A DNA stretch of 16,326 bases, from positions 1-16,326 of the forward strand of contig CAMPKU010000084.1 in assembly GCA_946887385.1 (NCBI GenBank). The letters are read 5' to 3'. Each line of letters begins with the position of its first letter. Within the stretch, counting starts at the first letter, position 1. Made by a program: the position numbers and the translations under genes. The notes under the pieces are model-generated. The model saw nothing but the letters and a program-made list of their open reading frames with translations, was not told where the DNA came from and made no database searches. This stretch comes from an uncultured Gammaproteobacteria bacterium (GTDB lineage Bacteria; Pseudomonadota; Gammaproteobacteria; Rariloculales; Rariloculaceae). Of the stretch, positions 6,931 through 15,182 are shown one piece after another.

Positions 6931-9426
6931 TTACTCGTGACGCAAAGCTTCGAGCGGATCGACGCGGCCCGCACGTCGCGCCACGATCGCCACGGTGCCG
7001 AGTCCGATCAGCGCCAACGCAACGGGGACGGAGACGAAAACGACGCCATCACGCGGCGCGACGCCGAATAAAGCCGCTGCCAGAAAGGTCGACAGGTAGA
7101 GCGCGGCTGCGATACCGGCCGAGATCCCCGCGATTACTAACACGCCGCCTTGCCGGACCACCATGCTCCTGATTCGTCGCGGCTCCGCGCCGAGCGCGAC
7201 GCGAATGCCGAGCTCCTGCGTGCGCTGCTGCACGGAGTAAGCCAGCAAGCCGTAAATGCCAAGTGCCGCGAGCACGAGCGCCGCGCCGCCGAAGATGCTC
7301 ATGAGCAGCATGTTGAAACGCTCGCGCGCGGTGGAAACCGCCACGACGTCCTCCATCGTTTCGGTGTCGAGAACGGGCACGCCGGTGGCCTGACGAATCT
7401 CCCGTTCGATTGCTTCGGCAAAGCTCATCGGCGGACCCGCCGTGTGCACGGTCCAGGTTAGCGGGATATTGCCCATGAAGAACGCATTGAATTCGTCCGA
7501 CAACTGTGCCTGCGGAACGTACATCGTCGGCGCGGGCTCGGCGTCGAGCCCGCGGTTGCGCACGTCGTCGACGATGCCGACGATTTCACGCTCGGGCTCA
7601 TCGCCGAGAATGCTCATTTGTCCGCCGCCGATCGATATGCGCGCGCCAAGGGCATCCCCGTCGGGCCAAAAGCGGGTCGCGAATGCCTGATTCACAATGA
7701 CGGCGCCCGGCGCACTGCCGATATCTGCGTCGCTAAAGTCGCGGCCGCGCATAACCGCGATGCGAAACGAACCGAAATAGCCCGGCGTTGCAACCACGTA
7801 GTCGCCCGTTCCCGACACGTCTCCCGGCGGAGGCTCGCGGCCGACGATGTTGAAGGGCAAGTTTGATTCGAAGCGCGTGGGCACGGAGTGCGCGGCGCCC
7901 GCCTCGACGACTCCGGGAATCGACAGGAGCCGCTCGCGCGCCGCGCGAACGGCCTGCTCGACGCTCGCCGCGCTTGCATAACGGGCGCCGGAGAGGCTGG
8001 TGCGCATCAGCACCACGTTGTCCGCGCTGAAGCCGCGTTCAACGCTGCCGAGGGCAATGGATGTGCGAATCAGCAGGGCGGCGCCGATCAGGAGCACCAC
8101 GGCAAGAGCGATCTCGACGAGCACAAGCGCGGAGCGCATACGGCTGTCGCGGCGATCGTGACCCGAACGGCTGCCCGCGCTCTTGATGACGGCGTTCAAG
8201 TCGACGCGCGCGCTCGCGACCGCGGGCATCAAGCCGAACAGCAACCCGGTGCCGAGCGAAACCGCAACGCCGAATGTGACCACGCGCCAATCCATGCTGA
8301 GCCACGAGCTGTCCGCGAGGCGCGGGAGTCCGGCCGTGTCGATCGCGAGCAACCCGCGCATCGCGACGAAGCCGCCGACGACGCCAAGCGCGCCGCCGAC
8401 TGCGGCGAGCAGCATCGACTCGGCCAGCAGCTGCCGCATGATTCGCCAGCGACCGGCCCCGAGTGCGGCACGAATCGCAATCTCCCGTCTGCGGCGCGAA
8501 GCCCGAATCAGCAGCAGGCTGGCGACGTTGGCGCAGGCGATGAGCAGCACGAATCCGACGGCGCCCAGCAGCACCCACAAAGTACGGCTCGTATCGCCGA
8601 CGAGCGCCTCCTTGAGCGTCAAGGCCGTGAAGCTTTCGCCCTCTCGAGCGGCCGCCGGAAAGCGTTCGTGGAATGCCGCGACGGAAGCGGCCATACGCGC
8701 CTGTGCTTGCTCGAGCGTGACGCCGGGCGCAAGACGCGCCACGGCGCGGAACGTGTGGGCCTGATCCGTGGTCGCGGGATCGAGCTGAAACGGAACGAAT
8801 AGCTCGGGATCGCCGAGCTCGTTCAGATCGAAGCCTTCTGCGAGGACGCCGACGATGGTGTGGGGCGCGCCTCCGAGTGACACGGCTTTGCCGACGACGT
8901 CCGGGTCTGCCGCGAGCCGGTCGCGCCAGAACGCATGGCTTAGAACAACAGTTGGCGGCGAATAGGGCAGATCTTCCTCGGCTGTGAACGCGCGGCCACG
9001 CGCGATCGGCGCACCGAAGACTCGAAAATATCCCTCCGTCACACGCGCAGCGGCGATGACATCGGGAAACTCGGACCGATCGAAAGTCAGCGGAACGCCG
9101 GCCATGAATCCGGCGAGGTCGCTGAACACTTCGCCGCGAAGGTCACGCCACACCATGAATTTCGTCGGCGAGACGCTCGTGCCGAACGCAGCACCGTCGC
9201 GCGTGATTTGTAGCTGGACGATGCGGTCCGGCTCGGGGAACGGCACGGGTTTCAATACGACGGCATTGACTACGGAGAAAATCGCCGTCGTCGTGCCGAT
9301 GCCGAGCGCAATCGCGGCAACGACGGCTGCGACGAAACCCGGGCTCGTGCGGAACAGCCGCAGTGCCTGCATCAAGTCGGCGAACACTCTCCCCACGGCG
9401 CGCTCCAAAGCCAACGTGCCAGACAT
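6931..9426 (-). CDS. Duplicated MacB/FtsX-type ABC permease (ADOP family), orphan
   Basis: This roughly 831-residue inner-membrane protein has two MacB-like periplasmic core domains and two FtsX-type permease domains, the layout of the orphan duplicated permeases named ADOP. Landmarks are LRLFRTSPGF (22-31), the first helix with GIGTTTAIFSVVNAV, a periplasmic part with LSHAFWRDRLAADP, LLIACANVASLLLIRASRRR plus EIAIRAALGA, a repeat start RSALVLVEIALAVVLL (431-446), and a second ELGIRVALGAEPRRI near the C-terminus ending in DPLEALRHE. No ATPase or HlyD-type adaptor gene is adjacent. In tripartite MacAB systems such permeases drive efflux or envelope mechanotransmission, but the role of ADOP proteins is unsettled. 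The frame is open to 9738. I chose ATG 9424-9426. A GTG at 9394-9396 with GGAG (9403-9406, minus strand) six bases upstream is a good alternative. ATG 9370-9372 is less likely because it cuts into the conserved N-terminus. Confidence 0.88.
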   Translation of the reverse strand: MSGTLALERAVGRVFADLMQALRLFRTSPGFVAAVVAAIALGIGTTTAIFSVVNAVVLKPVPFPEPDRIVQLQITRDGAAFGTSVSPTKFMVWRDLRGEVFSDLAGFMAGVPLTFDRSEFPDVIAAARVTEGYFRVFGAPIARGRAFTAEEDLPYSPPTVVLSHAFWRDRLAADPDVVGKAVSLGGAPHTIVGVLAEGFDLNELGDPELFVPFQLDPATTDQAHTFRAVARLAPGVTLEQAQARMAASVAAFHERFPAAAREGESFTALTLKEALVGDTSRTLWVLLGAVGFVLLIACANVASLLLIRASRRRREIAIRAALGAGRWRIMRQLLAESMLLAAVGGALGVVGGFVAMRGLLAIDTAGLPRLADSSWLSMDWRVVTFGVAVSLGTGLLFGLMPAVASARVDLNAVIKSAGSRSGHDRRDSRMRSALVLVEIALAVVLLIGAALLIRTSIALGSVERGFSADNVVLMRTSLSGARYASAASVEQAVRAARERLLSIPGVVEAGAAHSVPTRFESNLPFNIVGREPPPGDVSGTGDYVVATPGYFGSFRIAVMRGRDFSDADIGSAPGAVIVNQAFATRFWPDGDALGARISIGGGQMSILGDEPEREIVGIVDDVRNRGLDAEPAPTMYVPQAQLSDEFNAFFMGNIPLTWTVHTAGPPMSFAEAIEREIRQATGVPVLDTETMEDVVAVSTARERFNMLLMSIFGGAALVLAALGIYGLLAYSVQQRTQELGIRVALGAEPRRIRSMVVRQGGVLVIAGISAGIAAALYLSTFLAAALFGVAPRDGVVFVSVPVALALIGLGTVAIVARRAGRVDPLEALRHE

Positions 9427-9437
9427 CGTTGGCTTTG
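9406..9437 (-). promoter_or_regulatory. 11-base-pair inverted repeat around the permease start codon
   Basis: CAAAGCCAACG (9406-9416) and CGTTGGCTTTG (9427-9437) are perfect reverse complements separated by ten bases. The candidate ATG start (9424-9426) sits in the loop next to one arm, and the other arm runs directly into the GGAG (9403-9406) that would serve the alternative GTG start at 9396. In mRNA this would form a stable hairpin able to mask one or both initiation signals. As DNA it could be a repressor operator. The symmetry is visible; the function is inference. Confidence 0.5.
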
Positions 9438-9686
9438 CAGCAAGGCAACTCTCATGCCAGAGCCGCAACGATTCGGAGACCGCCTGCCGCCTGGTTCCAA
9501 CCTGTGATGACAGCCGATGCGTGTCGTCTGTCGTCCCACGAGTGGGTCGTGCCGTCCCATTGCCGGGACTCAACGACGGAATCGCTCGCAGCCATGCCAT
9601 GTTGGAAGAGACTGCGCCTTGTAGCGCCCCATACGCTGAGGCAGACTCAGGGCGCACAGCACTAGAAGTCCAAGGGGGGAGCTTCC
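9438..9686. promoter_or_regulatory. Divergent region between the permease and the first TonB receptor
   Basis: About 250 bases without a credible gene; the permease frame stays open through part of it but loses family resemblance. It contains the near-palindrome CCCACGAGTGGG at 9535-9546 and, in the receptor leader, a stem made of GCGCC (9624-9628) with GGCGC (9651-9655) enclosing CTGAG (9636-9640) with CTCAG (9646-9650). A strong ribosome binding site AAGGGGGGA (9672-9680) precedes the receptor ATG at 9687. No confident -35/-10 pair was found. Confidence 0.4.
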
Positions 9687-12314
9687 ATGACGAGCCGTCC
9701 GAGCACGGATGCGTGCGCATTGGCCATGAGAATTTCACCGGTGGCGCTTGCCGTTGCCGCGTCTTTCGGCGGCAACGCCGCCTTTGCTCAGGATGACGGT
9801 GCGCGGACAGGTCTTGAAGAGATCGTGGTCACGGCACGCTATCGCGAGGAGAACGTCCAGACCACGCCGATCTCGATCTCGGCGTTCACGGGAGAAGACC
9901 TCGAGATACGCAGCATCGAGAACGTCGAAGACATCGGGCTCGCGATCCCGAACGCGTATTTCCGCAGGAATGCGAGCAATTTCGGCCCGAACAATACGAT
10001 CGGCTTGCGCGGCCTGAACCAGATCGATTTCAGCTACGCCTTCGAGCCAACGGTCGGCGTGTACATAGACGACGTTTACCACAGCACGATCACCGGGTCC
10101 GACATGGATCTCATCGACCTCGAGCGCATCGAGGTGCTGCGCGGGCCGCAAGGCACGCTGTTCGGCAAGAACAGTATCGGCGGAGCGATCCGGTTGATTT
10201 CCAAGCAGCCGCAGGGCGACGACACCGGCATGGTGTCGCTTACGGTGGGCGATTACGACCGCCTGGATCTAAAGGCCATCGGCGACTTCGCGCTCGTGCC
10301 CGACAAGCTCTTCCTCCGTGTGGTGGGCACTACGAAAGAGCAAGAAGGCTACGGCAGATCGCTCGATTTTACGTGTGAGATGATCCGGCGCGGCACGCCG
10401 GAGCTTGCAGGCATCGGCGACGGGCTCGGCTTCGGTGGGACGGTTCCCGATGGGCCTGACGCCGACAACGCGCCCGATCTCTTGCCGCCCGTTGCCGTGC
10501 CCGTCGGCAGCCCGGCCGACAACGATTTCTCGCTGCCCGCGGCGCGCAACATCGCTCAGAACGGGACCTGCGAGCTCGGTAAGCTCGGCGGAACGTCGTC
10601 GCAGGCCGGACGGCTGCTGCTACGGTTCCTGCCGTCCGACAGGCTCGACATCAATTTGTCGATAGACATGATGAACAGCATCGACGATCCGAACGTCGAT
10701 GCGCAGTTGTCGCCGATTAGCGGCGCCTTCGACAACATGTATTCGAGCAACGTGGTCTTTAGAACGTACGGCATCCACTACTCCACGCCGACGCAGGATC
10801 CGCGCTTCCTGAGCCCTGATCCGTACACGAACTACGCCACGTTCTCCGACGTGGTGAACGGCCAGGTGTATCCGCGCGAAGCGCGAATGGACTCAGGCGG
10901 CGCGTCGCTCGTGGTCACGTATGACATTACCGACAACGTGAACGCGAAGCTCATTCTTGCCGACCGCGGCTACGATAACGAGTGGACGAACGACAGCGAT
11001 CGAACGCCGTTCGGTCTCACCCAGACGCACTACATTCAAAACCACGACGAGCAGCAGGCAGAGCTGCAATTCAACGGTGTCGTGGGCGCGAATGACCGCT
11101 TGGGATGGACCGCCGGATTGTTCTACTTCGATTCGCAGAGCCGCGCGTACAACACCACGGAGTTCGAGGCGTTCCACTACACGGGCCTGCTATCGAACTT
11201 CGTGGCGAACGACGGTTACAGCACGGAGAACAAATCGGCGTTCGTTCACGTCACGTACGACTTCACCGAGCGCCTACGCGTGTCGGGCGGCGTGCGCTAC
11301 ACCGACGAATCCAAGAGCAACACGTTCGACCACGGCCCGTCGCTCAATCGTGCCGACATCCCGTTGATTTTCGGCGACTCGCGCTCGGACTGGAAGGCGA
11401 GCGTGGACTTCTCGCTGACCGACAGCGTCTTCCTCTACGCACAGGCGGCGACTGGCTTTACCTCGGAGGGTGCGACACCACGCATCTTCACCGTAGGGCA
11501 GCTGATGGCGCTGCGCGGCGAAGAGCTCGTGAGCAACGAGATCGGTGCCAAGCTCGAGTTCTTCGACAATCGCTTGCGCGTCAACGCGGCAATCTTCCAG
11601 AGCGACTACGATCCGCGTATTCGCCAGACAGGCGGCGTCACCCAGTGCGATGCGCCGAACAACTTGAATCCCGTGCCGTACCGGCTTGGCCAGGGCGGAC
11701 TGTGTCCCGCGGGCACCGCGCTCGCGGGCTCCACGGGCTTGCCGTGGTTCTTCTACGATAACGCGCCGGGCAAGCTCAATGGGTACGAGGTAGAGCTGAC
11801 CGCCGCTCCCGTGGACAACCTCGCGATCAACTTCTCGTTGGGGCAGAACGAGTACGAGAACGAGATCACGGATGTGACTTCGCCGGTATACGTTGCTCCG
11901 AATTACCTGCAGCAACCGGAGTACAACGCGAGCTTGGGCTTTCAGTACGCGATTCAACTCGGCGGCGGCGGCACTTTGACGCCGCGGCTCGACGCGTTCT
12001 ACCAGGGGGAGCGGCACACCGGTCCGGCGAATGCGCGGCCGGGTATTCACGAGGTGATTGCGAACGTGTGCCCGCAACAGTGCCTGCCGGCGTATACCAT
12101 CATGAACGCGCGCTTGACGTACGTGCCGCCGAACAGCGACTGGCGCTTGTCGCTCGCGGGCACGAACGTCACTGACAAGTTCTACTGGCAACAGTATTCG
12201 GCCGAGATCGGCGTGAACGGCGCAACCGGCGCGATTACGCTGAACCCGGCGGGCCGCACCGGTGTCGCGAGCCCGCCGCGTGAATGGACGTTGGCGATCG
12301 AGAAGCAGTTCTGA
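9687..12314 (+). CDS. TonB-dependent outer-membrane receptor 1
   Basis: This 875-residue TonB-dependent transporter imports a ligand across the outer membrane using TonB-ExbBD energy. It has a signal peptide (residues 1-34, ending AAFA), a TonB box EEIVVTA at 44-50 and a plug domain to about residue 175. The plug includes TVGVYIDDVYHS and the near-invariant IEVLRGPQGTLFGKNSIGGAIRLIS (148-172). A beta-barrel ends in the terminal Phe of LAIEKQF. An extracellular-type loop between Cys230 and Cys295 is shared with the second receptor. Two further Cys-containing loops occur (VTQCDAPNN with LCPAG, and NVCPQQC). There is no N-terminal signalling extension and no sigma/anti-sigma pair nearby. ATG 9687 has AAGGGGGGA at good spacing; Met14 (9726) is an alternative giving a shorter signal peptide. 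Family members carry siderophores, cobalamin, carbohydrates or aromatics, and the ligand cannot be read here. The neighbouring catabolic operon makes an aromatic compound plausible. Confidence 0.93.
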   Translation: MTSRPSTDACALAMRISPVALAVAASFGGNAAFAQDDGARTGLEEIVVTARYREENVQTTPISISAFTGEDLEIRSIENVEDIGLAIPNAYFRRNASNFGPNNTIGLRGLNQIDFSYAFEPTVGVYIDDVYHSTITGSDMDLIDLERIEVLRGPQGTLFGKNSIGGAIRLISKQPQGDDTGMVSLTVGDYDRLDLKAIGDFALVPDKLFLRVVGTTKEQEGYGRSLDFTCEMIRRGTPELAGIGDGLGFGGTVPDGPDADNAPDLLPPVAVPVGSPADNDFSLPAARNIAQNGTCELGKLGGTSSQAGRLLLRFLPSDRLDINLSIDMMNSIDDPNVDAQLSPISGAFDNMYSSNVVFRTYGIHYSTPTQDPRFLSPDPYTNYATFSDVVNGQVYPREARMDSGGASLVVTYDITDNVNAKLILADRGYDNEWTNDSDRTPFGLTQTHYIQNHDEQQAELQFNGVVGANDRLGWTAGLFYFDSQSRAYNTTEFEAFHYTGLLSNFVANDGYSTENKSAFVHVTYDFTERLRVSGGVRYTDESKSNTFDHGPSLNRADIPLIFGDSRSDWKASVDFSLTDSVFLYAQAATGFTSEGATPRIFTVGQLMALRGEELVSNEIGAKLEFFDNRLRVNAAIFQSDYDPRIRQTGGVTQCDAPNNLNPVPYRLGQGGLCPAGTALAGSTGLPWFFYDNAPGKLNGYEVELTAAPVDNLAINFSLGQNEYENEITDVTSPVYVAPNYLQQPEYNASLGFQYAIQLGGGGTLTPRLDAFYQGERHTGPANARPGIHEVIANVCPQQCLPAYTIMNARLTYVPPNSDWRLSLAGTNVTDKFYWQQYSAEIGVNGATGAITLNPAGRTGVASPPREWTLAIEKQF

Positions 12315-12332
12315 CGAAAGTGCCGGCTGACC

Positions 12333-14846
12333 TTAGAACCGCTTCTTGATGCTCATCGCCCACTCTTCGGGACGCACGTACGTTGTCTCGATCGTGCCGA
12401 AGAGGTTCAAGAAGTTGAGCTTGCTCTGAATCGCGCGCTCGTCCGTGATGTTGGTGCCGAACAGCGACGTCTCCCAGGTGTCGTCGGCCGAGATCCACGT
12501 GATCCGCGCGTTCGCGAGGCTATGCGCCGGGGACCGCGTCAACGGGTCGTCGTTGGCGCCGAAGAACGTCTCATCCTGGTAGGACACGCCGATGCGGATC
12601 GCCAGCTCGCTGCCGTTGCCGAGGTCCGTGAGGAAAGCGGCGTTGAGCGACGCTTTGTAGTCCGGCGTTCGTGCGGGCGCGCTGTCGATATCGATGAAGC
12701 CGCTGCACTGCGCTGCCGGGAAACCATTGCCGAGGCAGTCTTGAAGGTTGGGCACGTCCGTGTACTGGAAGTCCGTATGGCCCACGGAAGCGTCGAGCAA
12801 CCAATGCTCGCCGATGTTCGACTGGAGCTCGATCTCGAATCCCTTGATCGAGGCGCTGCCCGCGTTGCTCGTGACCCACGCCGGTTGGTTGTTCTCGTCT
12901 AGGCCCGCCGAGCCGATCTGCATGTCCGCGTAGTCCATGTCGAACACCGAGGCATTGAGACGCAGCCGACTGCCGAGCAGCTGCGACTTGATGCCGATCT
13001 CCAAGTTCTCGAGCGTCTCGGGCCCGAAAGGCACACGCGTGGTGGCTGTCGGCCGCGCCGTCGTGCCGCCGCCACGGAACCCTTCCTGGTATGTCGCGTA
13101 GACCATGACGTCTTCGTTCAAGTCGTACGACAGGCTCACCATCGGATCCGTGACACTCGATTCGGCGATGACCGGCGTAAGGACCTGGAACCCGCAGCAC
13201 GGATTCCCGTTGCGATCGAAGCGCTCTTGAAGAATGTTCTTCTCGTCCTCGCTGCGGCGCAGGCCGACAGTCAACGACAGCCGGTCCGTGAGGCTCGTGA
13301 CTGTATTGACGAAGATGCCGGTGTTTTGCGTGTGCTGCGTATCGACGCGGTCGATGCAGGACGTGCCGAGCAAGCACGGGAACAGCACCGAGATGTTGGG
13401 GTTCAAGTCGTCGGCATCGAAGTAAAAGGCGCCGACCGTCCACTCCGTATGCTCGTCGAATAGCTGGCCGCTGACACGAAGCTCCGCCGTGTCTTGTTCA
13501 TCGCGGAACGTATCGAGCGTGTGGTTGATCGGCATCGGCGAGGCATCCGAGTCGCGTCCCCATTGAGCGTCGAACTCGCGGTGCGCGACGATGAGCTTCA
13601 CCGTCACCGCATCGAGATCCCAATCGAGCGTGGTGCTGAGGCCCCAATGCCTGAAGTCGTTGACGTTCGGCGTCTCGATGCCGCCGTCGATACCGGAGTT
13701 CGCGTTGAATCCGGAATAATTGATGCGTTGATCGTTTGGCACGAAGCGCGTGTCATATGGAACGCCCCAGTTCGGCAGCGCCACCTGGTTGTTGTAAAGC
13801 GTATTGAGCCCGGTATTCGGGTTTACGTTCTCGAGAAAATCGTACGGGCTCGTCGCTTGCTGGTCCGTCACATCGGCTGTGACGCTGATCTCGAACGTGT
13901 CGCTCGGCAGGAAACGCAAGATGCCGCGAGCGGCCTGAACGCTCTCGTCCCCGAAGCTGCCGACGACGCAGTCCGTATCGGTGCCGCGCGTCGAGATACG
14001 CGTGGGCAACGCAAACGCATTGTCGGCGGCGCTGCCGACGACGCCCATGATCGGCGCGTTGTTGACGGTGTCCCAGCCGACCACGCCGTCGCCGACGCCG
14101 GCGAGCGCGCCTTGACCCGTCTCGACCATGTGACAGCGGAAGTCGACATTGCTCTGCCAGCCGTCGCGGCGCTTGGCGACATAGGACACGCGCGAGTACA
14201 GCTTGTCCTCGATCAGCGTGGTCTCGAACGTGCCGCGCAGGTCGAGACGGTCGTAGGTGCCCACCGTGACTTCGACGTCGGCATTCTGGGCGCCCTCGCC
14301 GGGCTTGCGCGAGATCATGCGGACCACGCCGCCGATTGCATTTTTGCCGAATAGGGTTCCCTGCGGGCCGCGCAAAATCTCCACGCGCTCGAGGTCGAGT
14401 AAGTCGAGAAGCGCGCCGGTGGGGCGGCCGAGGACGACGTCGTCGATGTAGATGGTGACGGTCGGTTCCGACGTCGCCTTGAAGTCGCCGTAACCCAGGC
14501 CGCGCACCGTCGCGGCTAGCGTCGGTCCCCAACCCGATCCGAGCTGGTCGATGACGACGTTCGGCGCCCAGTCGGCGACGTCAATGACGTTCGTCGCACC
14601 GTTGTTCGCGAGCATGTCGCCCGTGATCGCGCTGATGGCGAGCGGGGCATCTTGCAGCGACTCTTCGCGGAAACGCGCCGTGACGACGATTTCCTCGAGC
14701 TCGCGGCCTTGTGTTTCCGGCGCCTGTTGCGCCGCCGCGGGACCGCCGAGAGCTGCGGCACATGCGGCTGCGAGCGCACCGAGCGCGAACACGGGTCGCG
14801 TACCGCGCACGCTGGCGCGAAGAATGTCGTGTCTCATGGTGTTCAC
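12333..14846 (-). CDS. TonB-dependent outer-membrane receptor 2
   Basis: This 837-residue receptor is a paralog of receptor 1 and meets it tail to tail, with 18 bases between the stops. It has a signal peptide (to about residue 40, ending AAAQ), a TonB box EEIVVTA at 51-57 and a plug with TVTIYIDDVVLG and VEILRGPQGTLFGKNAIGG (155-173). A barrel ends in Phe (MSIKKRF). Between Cys238 and Cys293 lies the same loop as in receptor 1, with LAGVGDG, GSAADNAFALP and RFLPSD in matching order. More cysteines (FPCLLGTSC, NPCCG, DCLGNG with QCSG) suggest disulfide-stabilised surface loops. The start is taken as GTG 14844-14846: the minus-strand AAAGGGGA (14853-14860) lies six bases before it, whereas the ATG at 14835-14837 would be too far from that site. 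It probably recognises a ligand related to that of receptor 1 (inference). Confidence 0.93.
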   Translation of the reverse strand: MNTMRHDILRASVRGTRPVFALGALAAACAAALGGPAAAQQAPETQGRELEEIVVTARFREESLQDAPLAISAITGDMLANNGATNVIDVADWAPNVVIDQLGSGWGPTLAATVRGLGYGDFKATSEPTVTIYIDDVVLGRPTGALLDLLDLERVEILRGPQGTLFGKNAIGGVVRMISRKPGEGAQNADVEVTVGTYDRLDLRGTFETTLIEDKLYSRVSYVAKRRDGWQSNVDFRCHMVETGQGALAGVGDGVVGWDTVNNAPIMGVVGSAADNAFALPTRISTRGTDTDCVVGSFGDESVQAARGILRFLPSDTFEISVTADVTDQQATSPYDFLENVNPNTGLNTLYNNQVALPNWGVPYDTRFVPNDQRINYSGFNANSGIDGGIETPNVNDFRHWGLSTTLDWDLDAVTVKLIVAHREFDAQWGRDSDASPMPINHTLDTFRDEQDTAELRVSGQLFDEHTEWTVGAFYFDADDLNPNISVLFPCLLGTSCIDRVDTQHTQNTGIFVNTVTSLTDRLSLTVGLRRSEDEKNILQERFDRNGNPCCGFQVLTPVIAESSVTDPMVSLSYDLNEDVMVYATYQEGFRGGGTTARPTATTRVPFGPETLENLEIGIKSQLLGSRLRLNASVFDMDYADMQIGSAGLDENNQPAWVTSNAGSASIKGFEIELQSNIGEHWLLDASVGHTDFQYTDVPNLQDCLGNGFPAAQCSGFIDIDSAPARTPDYKASLNAAFLTDLGNGSELAIRIGVSYQDETFFGANDDPLTRSPAHSLANARITWISADDTWETSLFGTNITDERAIQSKLNFLNLFGTIETTYVRPEEWAMSIKKRF

Positions 14847-15182
14847 GGTCGTTCCCCTTTGCTTGTTCTGGTTGGCGCGCGGCGATCAGGCCGGCCTGCA
14901 GCGGAAGGGGGCTAGGCTAGACTTACGCGCGGTGGCGCTCCAGTACCGACCGGTTCGGCTGTGGGCCCCGGAATTACTTACGCTCCACTGCCGCCAGCGC
15001 AGAGGATCGTTCGAAACACCCAGATGGCGATCGAGACCGTGCGTGGAGATTGCACGCGGCAGATCATCGATCGGTGGACGGGCAGACTTTCCGTGGTCGA
15101 CGTGTGGGCGTACACGCACTGCGAGACGGTCATCCAGTACGCCATCATGCAATAGAGCGATCTGAAGCGAAGAAGGACAGGT
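14847..15182. promoter_or_regulatory. Divergent region between receptor 2 and the VOC gene
   Basis: These 336 bases hold the upstream regions of both flanking genes. The receptor ribosome binding site is AAAGGGGA on the minus strand (14853-14860), and the VOC site is GAAGGA (15172-15177). A perfect 12-base palindrome CAGGCCGGCCTG at 14887-14898, about 40 bases before the receptor start, is a possible operator, although GC-rich palindromes of this size arise by chance. A 64-codon plus-strand frame (14961-15155) lacks a ribosome binding site and any recognisable motif, and I do not call it. Confidence 0.4.

Noticed and set aside
9535..9546. CCCACGAGTGGG near-palindrome as an operator
   Set aside because: Five-base arms in GC-rich sequence are expected by chance, and no second copy or adjacent regulator gene was seen.
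9427..9738. Extension of the permease N-terminus to 9738
   Set aside because: These residues do not resemble a permease N-terminus and would overlap the start of the divergent TonB receptor and its ribosome binding site.
14961..15155. 64-codon plus-strand frame upstream of the VOC gene
   Set aside because: No ribosome binding site before its start or before the internal ATG near 15024, no recognisable domain, and it lies in a divergent promoter region.
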